A program made the translations under genes and the position numbers. From the NCBI GenBank assembly GCA_003566335.1, contig PXDR01000380.1, forward strand, positions 1 through 5,728: a stretch of DNA of 5,728 nucleotides, in the 5' to 3' direction. Below the pieces are notes generated by a model. The model was not told where the DNA came from. It saw nothing but the letters and a program-made list of their open reading frames with translations, and did not search any database. Positions 1 through 5,384 of this stretch are shown piece after piece. The stretch's first letter is position 1; every line of letters starts with the position of its first letter. The stretch comes from Cyanobacteria bacterium T3Sed10_344R1 (GTDB lineage Bacteria > Cyanobacteriota > Cyanobacteriia > Phormidesmidales > Phormidesmidaceae).

Positions 1-458
1 CTAGGTTAGCCTCTTCCCTAGAAGGCAGCACTGAAGTCCCGACGATGCAAACCATGAAAGAAGTCTGCCGCCCCGTGGGGATGCGAGCTCTGCAGCTAAG
101 CCAAGAGCATGGCTGGCAAGTGAAGCAAGTTGCGGCGAAGTATCGTAATCCAGACCATGCCCCAAGCAACCTCCACGACCAGATGGCCTTGGCTAATTTT
201 GACCAAGATTCAGAACTTATTGGTTTTTGGGGCCGAGCCACTGTGGATGAGCAGCCTGGCACCCGCTACTACCGCCGCATTGACGTAGAAGCCAGCTGTC
301 TAGCCTGCCATGGGGCAAAAGACCGCCGCCCGCAGTTTGTCAAAGATGGTTACCCTCAAGATTTGGCTTACGACTTTCACGCAGGCGACCTGCGCGGTAT
401 GTATGCCGTTTTTATCCCTGACGAGATTCAACATGCTATTCAAAATGCCGTGAATTAA
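1..458 (+). CDS. Tll0287-like (DUF3365) c-type heme protein, 5' partial
   Basis: This is the C-terminal part of a Tll0287-like/DUF3365 monoheme protein. The frame is open from base 3 to the TAA at 456-458, and residues before the first ATG (45) read like family sequence (LASSLEGSTEVPT), so the true start and the expected export signal lie left of the window. The heme site CLACH is at 297-311, followed by GAKDRRP, and the family-like segments YPQDLAYDF and GDLRGMY follow. From family knowledge, Thermosynechococcus Tll0287 has a PAS-like fold, was found with photosystem II preparations, and uses a Cys and a His as heme ligands. The Cys in KEVCRPVG (codon 66-68) is a good candidate for the Cys ligand; that assignment is inferred. 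The protein should act outside the cytoplasm, in the thylakoid lumen or periplasm, in electron transfer or redox sensing; the exact role is unknown. The DUF4079 gene follows after a 245-bp gap. Confidence 0.88.
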   Translation, partial: RLASSLEGSTEVPTMQTMKEVCRPVGMRALQLSQEHGWQVKQVAAKYRNPDHAPSNLHDQMALANFDQDSELIGFWGRATVDEQPGTRYYRRIDVEASCLACHGAKDRRPQFVKDGYPQDLAYDFHAGDLRGMYAVFIPDEIQHAIQNAVN

Positions 459-703
459 CGACACGCTGGCTTGAATCTAAAAATGATGAAGATAAGGAGC
501 CTTGTACGTTTCGCTGGCTCAGCACCCCTACTCAAAGTGCTGGATCGGACAGTGACCATTAGTGGAGCGAGCGCCTCTAAGCAGATCGTTTTCCAAGCGC
601 GCTAAATGCTCAGCACTCAGCAGAATAATAGTTGGAAAGTGATCACCTTAAAATACGTTCGACCCAACTAACTTTAAGACACACAAATACTCTTAGAAGC
701 ATC

Positions 704-1189
704 ATGAATTTAGAAAGTCTAGCGGCGCTTAAACCATACCTCAGCTTTTTCCATCCCATTACTATGTGGATTTTGCTGGCCCTGGCACTCTATACCCTAT
801 ACCTGGGGGTGCAGGTTCGACGAACAAGGCTGGCAGAGGGCGAGTCTAAAAAAGAGCTGATTAAGGGGCGATTCGCGATTCGGCATCATCAAATTGGCTC
901 TATATTCTTGGCGTTGATCGTTATGGGAGCGGTCGGTGGCATCACTGTGACCTATCTAAACAGCGGCAAAATCGTCATTAGCCCCCACCTGTTTGCCGGT
1001 TTAGCCATCGTCAGTTTGGTTTCTACCTCAGCTGCGCTGGTGCCCTTTATGCAAAAGAAAACTTGGGTTCGCAGCATCCACGTTTCGTTGAACTTGGGGG
1101 TGCTGGGGCTATTTGGTTGGCAGGCCATAACCGGGGTGCAGATTGTACAAAAAATTGTTGGTCAGATGATGACTAATAGTGCTGGATGA
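704..1189 (+). CDS. DUF4079 family four-helix membrane protein
   Basis: A 161-aa membrane protein that I recognise as the cyanobacterial DUF4079 family, whose function is not established. Four hydrophobic segments are predicted at about residues 19-37, 64-84, 94-115 and 124-146. A histidine sits at or just before the start of each: H17 (FFHP), H61/H62 (RHHQIG), H95 (SPHL) and H126 (SIHVS). Paired histidines on neighbouring helices resemble b-type heme ligation in cytochrome b561-like proteins, so a membrane heme protein is a reasonable inference. The basic loop KKELIKGR between helices 1 and 2 should be cytoplasmic. I chose the ATG at 704 over an in-frame TTG at 632: the 24-residue extension is polar and unlike the family, whereas MNLESL fits the family start. 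Only a weak AGAAG lies upstream. It follows a heme-c gene and precedes dps. Confidence 0.85.
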   Translation: MNLESLAALKPYLSFFHPITMWILLALALYTLYLGVQVRRTRLAEGESKKELIKGRFAIRHHQIGSIFLALIVMGAVGGITVTYLNSGKIVISPHLFAGLAIVSLVSTSAALVPFMQKKTWVRSIHVSLNLGVLGLFGWQAITGVQIVQKIVGQMMTNSAG

Positions 1190-1198
1190 ATCAGTGAA

Positions 1199-1226
1199 TT
1201 GCCTTAGACCAATAGTCCACTAAACT
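1199..1226 (+). promoter_or_regulatory. possible dps promoter
   Basis: TTGCCT (1199-1204), a 16-bp spacer and TAAACT (1221-1226) form a sigma-70-like pair about 30 bp before the dps start, in the short gap after DUF4079. The match is imperfect and short motifs occur by chance, so this is only a candidate. Confidence 0.25.
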
Positions 1227-1244
1227 TTGCTCACCAGATTATCT

Positions 1245-1249
1245 AGGAG
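1245..1249 (+). promoter_or_regulatory. dps ribosome binding site
   Basis: AGGAG lies 6 nt before the ATG at 1256 and 15 nt before the next in-frame ATG at 1265. The spacing favours 1256 as the start, although MPIN at 1265 is where many relatives appear to begin. Confidence 0.7.
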
Positions 1250-1255
1250 ATCACT

Positions 1256-1735
1256 ATGCAGACTATGCCCATCAACATTGGAATGGCAGAAAACGAGCGG
1301 CGAGAGATTGCTCAAGGGCTTTCTAACCTGTTGGCTGATACCTACACCCTGTATCTCAAGACCCACAACTTCCACTGGAACGTGACTGGCCCCATGTTTC
1401 GCACTTTACACTTGATGTTTGAAGAGCAGTACAACGAATTGGCGTTGGCGGTAGACCTAATCGCTGAACGCATTCGAGCGTTGGGTTTTCCGGCTCCTGG
1501 CACCTACCAAGAATTTGCGGCGCTCTCGTCCATTGGTGAAGAAGAGGGCGCGCCCAGTGCGGAGGACATGATTCGTAAGTTGGTGGAGGGGCAAGAGGCG
1601 GTGGTACGGACGGCGCGATCGCTCTTCGCGGCAGTTGATCAGGCCCATGATGAACCCACCGCAGACCTACTCACCCAACGCATGCAGATACATGAAAAAA
1701 CTGCCTGGATGCTGAGGAGTCTGCTAGGAGATTAG
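1256..1735 (+). CDS. dps: Dps family ferroxidase / DNA-protection mini-ferritin
   Basis: A 159-aa, full-length Dps protein. Members form 12-subunit cytoplasmic shells that oxidise Fe(II), usually with hydrogen peroxide, and store the iron as a mineral; some also bind DNA. The intersubunit ferroxidase site is complete: H40 (in FHWNVTG), H52 (in TLHLMF), E56, D67 and E71 (in DLIAER). Their spacing matches E. coli Dps H51, H63, D67, D78 and E82, with Glu replacing the first Asp conservatively. The N-terminal tail is short and not lysine-rich, so strong DNA binding through a basic tail is not expected (inference). The start at 1256 is set by AGGAG 6 nt upstream. A HIP1 site lies inside the gene at 1615-1622. 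It follows DUF4079 by 66 bp with a possible promoter of its own, and is followed by a nested stem-loop. Oxidative-stress or iron control is likely from the family but no operator is evident. Confidence 0.96.
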   Translation: MQTMPINIGMAENERREIAQGLSNLLADTYTLYLKTHNFHWNVTGPMFRTLHLMFEEQYNELALAVDLIAERIRALGFPAPGTYQEFAALSSIGEEEGAPSAEDMIRKLVEGQEAVVRTARSLFAAVDQAHDEPTADLLTQRMQIHEKTAWMLRSLLGD

Positions 1736-1757
1736 GGCTATACAGCCACCGTCACTT

Positions 1758-1811
1758 GGAAGACTAGTGAAACTGGCTACCGTGAGTAGCCTCAGATCTA
1801 GCTAGTCTTCC
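1758..1811 (+). other. nested stem-loop downstream of dps
   Basis: A perfect 10-bp inverted repeat, GGAAGACTAG (1758-1767) and CTAGTCTTCC (1802-1811), encloses a second perfect hairpin, GGCTAC (1775-1780) and GTAGCC (1786-1791), with a 5-nt loop. It begins 22 bp after the dps stop. No U-run follows on either strand, so it is not a textbook intrinsic terminator. It may end or protect the dps transcript, or be a small palindromic repeat. Confidence 0.55.
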
Positions 1812-1813
1812 TC

Positions 1814-1837
1814 TACAGATAAAAATACAGATAAAAA
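1814..1837. repeat. 12-bp perfect tandem duplication
   Basis: TACAGATAAAAA occurs twice head to tail (1814-1825 and 1826-1837), directly after the post-dps stem-loop. It is AT-rich and lies in the leader region of the next gene. It could be a slippage product, and no function can be assigned. Confidence 0.7.
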
Positions 1838-1855
1838 TCCTGTCTAAAAAATGAA

Positions 1856-1876
1856 TTGACATGAATGGGTTGTCAA
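1856..1876. promoter_or_regulatory. TTGACA-N9-TGTCAA inverted repeat, possible operator
   Basis: TTGACA (1856-1861) and TGTCAA (1871-1876) are perfect inverted halves about 50 bp before the GTG start at 1927. TTGACA equals a consensus -35 box, but no good -10 box sits 16-18 bp downstream, so a regulator site is as likely as a promoter. The regulator is unknown. Confidence 0.3.
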
Positions 1877-1926
1877 AGTCAACGGCATGAGCCTATTGCG
1901 ATCCAACAAAGGACAGAGGAAAAACA

Positions 1927-2130
1927 GTGGCAACACAATACAAAGTAATTAGCGACTGGTTATGTTTAACGACAAAACAGAAAGCCAGGAGGATTGAGCG
2001 CCATCTTAATCAACTCTCTGCGGAAGGATGGGAATTTGTCAATCTCGATGCCGTCATATTTTTTGGGAATGATGTTGGATTTTACTTGATACTAAAGAGA
2101 ACGCTTTCTGAAAACACTCCTACTCGATAG
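1927..2130 (+). CDS. DUF4177-like small protein
   Basis: A 67-aa soluble protein. It shows the short pattern of DUF4177-type proteins: a starting beta strand (QYKVIS, residues 4-9), a helix rich in charged residues (about 17-32), the signature AEGWEFV (32-38), and a closing strand ending in the basic LKR (56-58). The biochemical role of this family is unknown. Translation most likely begins at the GTG at 1927, because GAGGA at 1916-1920 lies 6 nt upstream and the predicted fold needs the residues right after it. The gene is AT-richer than dps, contains no HIP1 site, and is followed after 17 bp by a membrane-protein gene on the same strand, so cotranscription is likely. It is probably a real gene; the family assignment is by pattern only. 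Confidence 0.7.
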   Translation: MATQYKVISDWLCLTTKQKARRIERHLNQLSAEGWEFVNLDAVIFFGNDVGFYLILKRTLSENTPTR

Positions 2131-2147
2131 GGCCATCAATATAGCTT

Positions 2148-2666
2148 GTGAAATATAGAATTGCTTTTTTAGGATCATCACTCTTCCTCTATGGCATAGC
2201 CCTGACGCTACCGTGCCTTTTATTCAATCTAGTTCCTATAGACTCTATTGGTGGAATTCCCTCTGACCCTAATGACATTTATGCCATGAAGGGGATTGAG
2301 CTGACTTTCTTTGGCATAATTGGACTATTTTTTCTACAGATTCCAGCAATTGGCTGGTTCGCTAATCCGATCTATTGGTTTTGCTGCACGGCTTTTATGC
2401 GGCAGCACTATATGTTCTCCGCCATAGCTGGGGTGATTGCTGTTCTGATTGGCTTTGGAGGAACATTTTCAGCTTTTTGGTTTAACTTGCCTGCGGATAG
2501 TGGTGGTGTAGCTGAACTTGCTCTGAATCAACTATTGCTCGGTTTCTGGCTATGGCTAGCGGCTCCTGGCCTGATTGGCATAGCCTCTTGCATCAGCCTT
2601 CTAGCACAGCCAGCCCAATTAGCCACTAAAAACGATGAAGAGAGGGGCAATACATTAGAGATATGA
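2148..2666 (+). CDS. four-helix membrane protein of unknown function
   Basis: A 172-aa protein I cannot assign to a named family. Four hydrophobic segments are visible at about residues 5-29, 52-72, 90-113 and 125-150. The loop after segment 2 carries IGWFANPIYWFCC, whose W-x-A-N-P pattern recalls other uncharacterised bacterial membrane proteins. The C-terminal tail (KNDEERG) is polar. The frame is closed by a TAG at 2142-2144 just upstream, so the GTG at 2148 is the earliest start; the next Met is residue 47, beyond the first helix. No clear Shine-Dalgarno sequence precedes it, so translation may depend on coupling to the gene ending at 2130. Its stop overlaps the start of the next gene as ATGA (2663-2666), a strong sign of translational coupling and joint function with the DUF6544-like protein. 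Confidence 0.75.
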   Translation: MKYRIAFLGSSLFLYGIALTLPCLLFNLVPIDSIGGIPSDPNDIYAMKGIELTFFGIIGLFFLQIPAIGWFANPIYWFCCTAFMRQHYMFSAIAGVIAVLIGFGGTFSAFWFNLPADSGGVAELALNQLLLGFWLWLAAPGLIGIASCISLLAQPAQLATKNDEERGNTLEI

Positions 2667-3412
2667 GAACTAAACCGCTTTCCCTCGATGACTTATGGGA
2701 GTTAGCTATCTCTCAGGAGCGCGTATTCAGTCCAAATGACTTTGCTCATTTGCCAGATTCAGCTAGACGCTATCTGGAACATGCGATCGCACCTGGAACT
2801 GCGATCGCCTCAGCAGTACGCCTAAAAATGCACGGCGAAATCAAGCTCAAGAGCTGGAGTCCCTTCACCGCAGAGCAGGTCGTTTGCTTGGATCGCGGTT
2901 TTATTTGGAGTGCTACTGCCTGGATGAACCGTTTACCGATCGTGGGATCAGATCGGATCATCGATGGCGTCGGGGCCATGCAGTGGAAGCTGTTGGGGGT
3001 ATTTCCGGTGATGACTGGAACTGGTGTTGATATTACCCGATCGGCAGCGGGTCGCTTTCATACCGAGTTAGTGCTGTTGCCATCAGCGCTTTGTCAAGGT
3101 GACGTGGCCTGGAGCAGCCCAGCGGCATCGCACCTCCATGCCAGTTTTATGGCCCAGGGTGAACAGGCCGAACTCGACTTAACCCTTGACCAGGCAGGGC
3201 GGCTAAAAACTGCGAAACTGCCGCGCTGGGGCAATCCAGACGGTGCAGAACACCATTATGTGGACTTCGGGGCAATTGTCGAAGCAGAAAGCACATTCTG
3301 CGGCTACACGATTCCGGCCCGTCTGCGGGTGGGGTGGTACTTCGGCACTGAGCGATTTGAGTCAGAAGGCGAGTTTTTTCGCGCCACCATTGATGAGGCC
3401 ATCTATCGGTAA
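2663..3412 (+). CDS. DUF6544-like protein
   Basis: A 249-aa protein resembling the DUF6544 (also described as DUF6920-like) family, which has no established function. Recognisable family-like elements in order are: LPDSARRYLEHAI near residues 29-41; a strand run with RLKMHGEIKL (53-62); WSPFTAEQ (65-72); GFIWSATAWM (79-88); and the central DRIIDGVGAMQWKLLGVFPV (97-116). The C-terminal half is beta-rich, ending with RLRVGWYFGTERF. There is no signal peptide or membrane helix, so it is probably cytoplasmic or bound to its membrane-protein partner (inference). It starts on the ATG overlapping the preceding gene's TGA. Two HIP1 sites (2783, 2801) lie 18 bp apart in the early coding sequence. Family membership is moderately sure from sequence pattern; function is unknown. 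Confidence 0.78.
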   Translation: MRTKPLSLDDLWELAISQERVFSPNDFAHLPDSARRYLEHAIAPGTAIASAVRLKMHGEIKLKSWSPFTAEQVVCLDRGFIWSATAWMNRLPIVGSDRIIDGVGAMQWKLLGVFPVMTGTGVDITRSAAGRFHTELVLLPSALCQGDVAWSSPAASHLHASFMAQGEQAELDLTLDQAGRLKTAKLPRWGNPDGAEHHYVDFGAIVEAESTFCGYTIPARLRVGWYFGTERFESEGEFFRATIDEAIYR

Positions 3413-3495
3413 TGGTTAGCTGTTTCTGAACACCCGATCTGAGGAAATTGATGCCGATTCAAGCTGATTAAAAAGATGGAATAACGAGGTTTGCG

Positions 3496-4452
3496 ATGAC
3501 GATCTTAATCCTGATCCAGATTCTGCTTCCCCTCGTGTTGATTGGGTGGTTGGCTTTTTGGCCGCCCCAAAACCTGATAGGTATGGGGGTTCAAGCTCTG
3601 GTGACGGCGATCGCCTTGGTGGCGATTGCCCGTCTGGGCATCTGGGTCTTTCCGCCCTGGTGGACTCCTTATCTCTATGGGGTGCTATTTGTGCTGGCGT
3701 TGGGGCTGGGGTTTCTGAGGCAACAGCCCAAGCGCCGAATGCCATTGAGCTGGCCAGGGTGGTTGATGATTGTGGGCTTCGTGGCCTTTGGCGTGTATGC
3801 AGGCAATGAGGCAGCCCGCAGTTGGACGGGGCAGTTTCCCGCTGCTGCAACCGCTGTTGACCTTTCCTTTCCGCTACAAGGTAACAATTTTCTGATCGTC
3901 AATGGCGGTAGCAATAGTCGCATCAATGCTCACCTAAAAACTTTAGACGAGTCAGTACCGCGTTTTCTAGCCTATCGGGGCCAAAGTTACGGCACCGATA
4001 TCATCCAGGTTAATGGGTGGGGGTTGCGATCGCGCGGCATCGTTCCTAAGTACCCTGCGGCGTACTTGATCTACGGCGCGACAGTGTTTGCTCCCTGTGC
4101 AGGGCAGGTGGTGCAGGCGATTGACGGCTTCCCAGATATGACCATTCCAGAGGCTGACCTGATCAACCGGGCTGGGAATCATGTGATTCTGCGCTGCGGC
4201 GCATTCGAGGTCATCCTGGCCCATTTTCGTCCCCAGAGTCTGTTGGTGCAATCGGACATGACCGTTGCCGTTGGGGACGCCATTGCCGAGGTCGGCAATT
4301 CTGGGGCCAGCGGCGAACCTCACCTTCATATTCACGCTCAGCGACCGGGCTCTTTAGCCATGCCCTTGTCAGGCGACCCATTGCCGGTGCGCTTCAGTGG
4401 CCGTTTTCTCACTCGCAGCGATCGTGTGACCACGCCCACCTCCAGAGACTGA
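3496..4452 (+). CDS. membrane-anchored M23 (LytM-type) metallopeptidase
   Basis: A 318-aa protein with an N-terminal membrane part and a C-terminal M23 peptidase domain. Hydrophobic segments lie at about residues 2-22, 29-49, 58-74 and 88-104; the basic loop QQPKRR (76-81) before the last one should be cytoplasmic, placing the catalytic domain (about 125-305) outside the cytoplasm. Likely zinc and catalytic residues are H146 (INAHL), D168 (YGTDI), H243 (ILAHF), and H276 and H278 (GEPHLHIH). The usual H-x3-D pair is not present: S164 is at the expected His position, and H146, 22 residues before the Asp, probably replaces it, as in the N-H-H...QRYALD subgroup known to me. M23 enzymes cut peptidoglycan peptides. 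GAGG at 3486-3489 lies 6 nt before the ATG. HIP1 sites occur at 3607 and 4026. A pspC-like gene follows, suggesting an envelope-related unit. Confidence 0.88.
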   Translation: MTILILIQILLPLVLIGWLAFWPPQNLIGMGVQALVTAIALVAIARLGIWVFPPWWTPYLYGVLFVLALGLGFLRQQPKRRMPLSWPGWLMIVGFVAFGVYAGNEAARSWTGQFPAAATAVDLSFPLQGNNFLIVNGGSNSRINAHLKTLDESVPRFLAYRGQSYGTDIIQVNGWGLRSRGIVPKYPAAYLIYGATVFAPCAGQVVQAIDGFPDMTIPEADLINRAGNHVILRCGAFEVILAHFRPQSLLVQSDMTVAVGDAIAEVGNSGASGEPHLHIHAQRPGSLAMPLSGDPLPVRFSGRFLTRSDRVTTPTSRD

Positions 4453-4455
4453 ACC

Positions 4456-4506
4456 ATGACTCATGCACAATCCGCCCAAAGGAAACTGATCCAGAAAAAC
4501 TCATGA
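4456..4506 (+). CDS. possible 16-codon leader ORF upstream of the pspC-like gene
   Basis: An ATG just after the peptidase stop opens a 16-codon frame (MTHAQSAQRKLIQKNS) whose TGA (4504-4506) overlaps the ATG of the next gene as ATGA. That gene lacks a good ribosome site, so translation through the small frame could deliver ribosomes to it. No clear ribosome site precedes the small frame itself, and an ORF this short can occur by chance. Confidence 0.25.
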   Translation: MTHAQSAQRKLIQKNS

Positions 4507-5093
4507 TTTACCTACCTTTGATTGGCCTATTTTTATTGGTTGGCCCTGCGATCGCATCGATCGCATTTTTTCGACGGCTTTCGACCCGTTGGCACTTGTT
4601 CTTGTTGAGCCTTTGCGTTGTCTATGGAATTTCTCCGTTCCTCCTGAGAGGGGGCGCATTCAGTTTAGCTAAACGCTTTGATTGCTCGGCGGAAGCTGTC
4701 CGCTTTCGTTGTACTTCCCCGGTTTGGCTAGGAGACGTTATTTCTGGGCTGGTAATGTCAGACTGGCTGGCAATTTTTGCCATTCCATCAGCGATTTTAG
4801 GCGCGATTGGGCTGCTGATTTCTGGAATTTTACAACATCGACACTCCCGAGATACAGGCGGCACTTCAGGCGAAATCCCTGCTGTTTTTTACCGGAGTCG
4901 CCGCCACAAAGTAATTGCAGGTGTCTGTTCAGCCCTCGCTCAACAATGGCATCAGTCCCTCTCACTGATCCGGGTTGTCACGGTTGTTTTAGCGATTGTC
5001 ATTCCTGGATTTATTTTTCTGTACTTTTGGTGTTGGTTAGCATTTCCAATTGATCCGAGATGGCAACAACAACCTATAGGAGAACAATCATAA
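4503..5093 (+). CDS. membrane protein with C-terminal PspC domain
   Basis: A 196-aa protein. The last third (about residues 129-184) is a PspC domain: FYRSRRHKVIAGVCSALAQQ, then the amphipathic stretch SLSLIRVV, a membrane helix (about 158-176) and a terminal LAFPID. PspC proteins are membrane components of envelope-stress responses in some bacteria, but many stand-alone PspC-domain proteins have unknown roles. Unusually, the domain is preceded by about 125 residues with hydrophobic segments at about 2-22, 31-47 and 88-110, plus a loop with two cysteines (C61, C70) that could form a disulfide if exposed. A typical PspC domain sits at the N terminus. The ATG at 4503 lacks a close Shine-Dalgarno sequence and overlaps the stop of a 16-codon frame. 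A HIP1 site is at 4548-4555. It probably belongs to one unit with the M23 gene 50 bp upstream. Confidence 0.8.
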   Translation: MIYLPLIGLFLLVGPAIASIAFFRRLSTRWHLFLLSLCVVYGISPFLLRGGAFSLAKRFDCSAEAVRFRCTSPVWLGDVISGLVMSDWLAIFAIPSAILGAIGLLISGILQHRHSRDTGGTSGEIPAVFYRSRRHKVIAGVCSALAQQWHQSLSLIRVVTVVLAIVIPGFIFLYFWCWLAFPIDPRWQQQPIGEQS

Positions 5094-5263
5094 ATCGACG
5101 CAACCAGTATCAAATTTGTCACTACCTCAAAACCACCTTTGGGGAACAGTTAGTTTGCCCCTATTGCCAAATAAATTTCCCCATCACATGTCGGCGATGC
5201 TGGTCTGCACCGTGGGGAAGTTATCGCTGTCCCAAATATCGGCAAATGTCCCCTACTAAATAG
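5060..5263 (+). CDS. small Cys-rich zinc-ribbon-like ORF, possibly degenerate
   Basis: A 67-aa frame overlapping the last 34 bp of the pspC-like gene in another frame. It carries CPYC (residues 33-36) and CRRC (44-47), a plausible four-cysteine zinc ribbon, followed by CPKY (57-60), which looks like a third CPxC half-site that lost its second Cys. The protein is basic. The ATG at 5060 has no proper ribosome site. AGGAG at 5078-5082 sits inside the frame, 7 nt before an in-frame ATA (5090), so either translation is coupled to pspC termination or the true start is unusual. The stop falls within a 12-bp tandem duplication beside a 99-bp inverted-end element, so the original C terminus may have been altered. 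It may be a real small zinc protein, a decaying remnant, or a chance frame; the paired CxxC motifs favour one of the first two. Confidence 0.45.
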   Translation: MATTTYRRTIINRRNQYQICHYLKTTFGEQLVCPYCQINFPITCRRCWSAPWGSYRCPKYRQMSPTK

Positions 5264-5281
5264 GGCACCAAATAGGGCACC
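5258..5281. repeat. 12-bp perfect tandem duplication
   Basis: AAATAGGGCACC occurs twice head to tail (5258-5269 and 5270-5281). The first copy supplies the TAG stop of the small Cys-rich frame; the second contains the outer end of the 99-bp inverted-end element. It may be a partial end duplication left by a transposition or slippage event. Confidence 0.75.
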
Positions 5282-5373
5282 TCGAAAAATCCAGATTTTC
5301 TTGGAAGTGGCAACGTATTCTCAAGGGTTGCAGCCTTCCAAAACCTCATCAAGAGCAATTAATCGAGGTGCCC
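5275..5373. mobile_element. 99-bp MITE-like element with inverted ends
   Basis: GGGCACCTCGA (5275-5285) is perfectly inverted as TCGAGGTGCCC (5363-5373), and the match extends to 14 of 16 bases. The direct repeat AATA flanks both ends (5271-5274 and 5374-5377), as expected of a 4-bp target duplication. Inside are two further inverted pairs, TTGGAAG/CTTCCAA (5301-5307 with 5335-5341) and GCAAC/GTTGC (5310-5314 with 5327-5331), so the whole could fold into a long hairpin. It has no coding capacity. A nonautonomous element is the best reading; an RNA structure or a bidirectional transcription stop is the alternative. The parent insertion sequence family is not identified. Confidence 0.5.
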
Positions 5374-5384
5374 AATAGTAGAAA

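Noticed and set aside
520..542. CAGCAC/GTGCTG hairpin downstream of the heme-c gene as a terminator
   Set aside because: The stem is only 6 bp with an 11-nt loop and no U-run. It is a weak structure 60 bp past the stop codon.
483..605. 40-codon ORF (starting MMKIRSLVRF) between the heme-c and DUF4079 genes
   Set aside because: There is no ribosome site, no recognisable motif, and the length is within chance expectation. It was not annotated.
632..703. N-terminal extension of the DUF4079 protein from a TTG at 632
   Set aside because: The 24 extra residues are polar and unlike the family, and the ATG at 704 gives the expected start before helix 1.
3416..3850. 144-aa minus-strand ORF opposite the M23 gene, and other long antisense frames (2770-2979, 3967-4335, 4622-4864)
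   Set aside because: Their composition is rich in Arg, Pro and Ser as expected from the complement of real coding sequence. They have no motifs and lie over well-supported genes.
4682..5053. 123-aa + strand ORF inside the pspC-like gene
   Set aside because: It is in the wrong frame relative to the recognised PspC domain and has no domain of its own, so it is a shadow frame.
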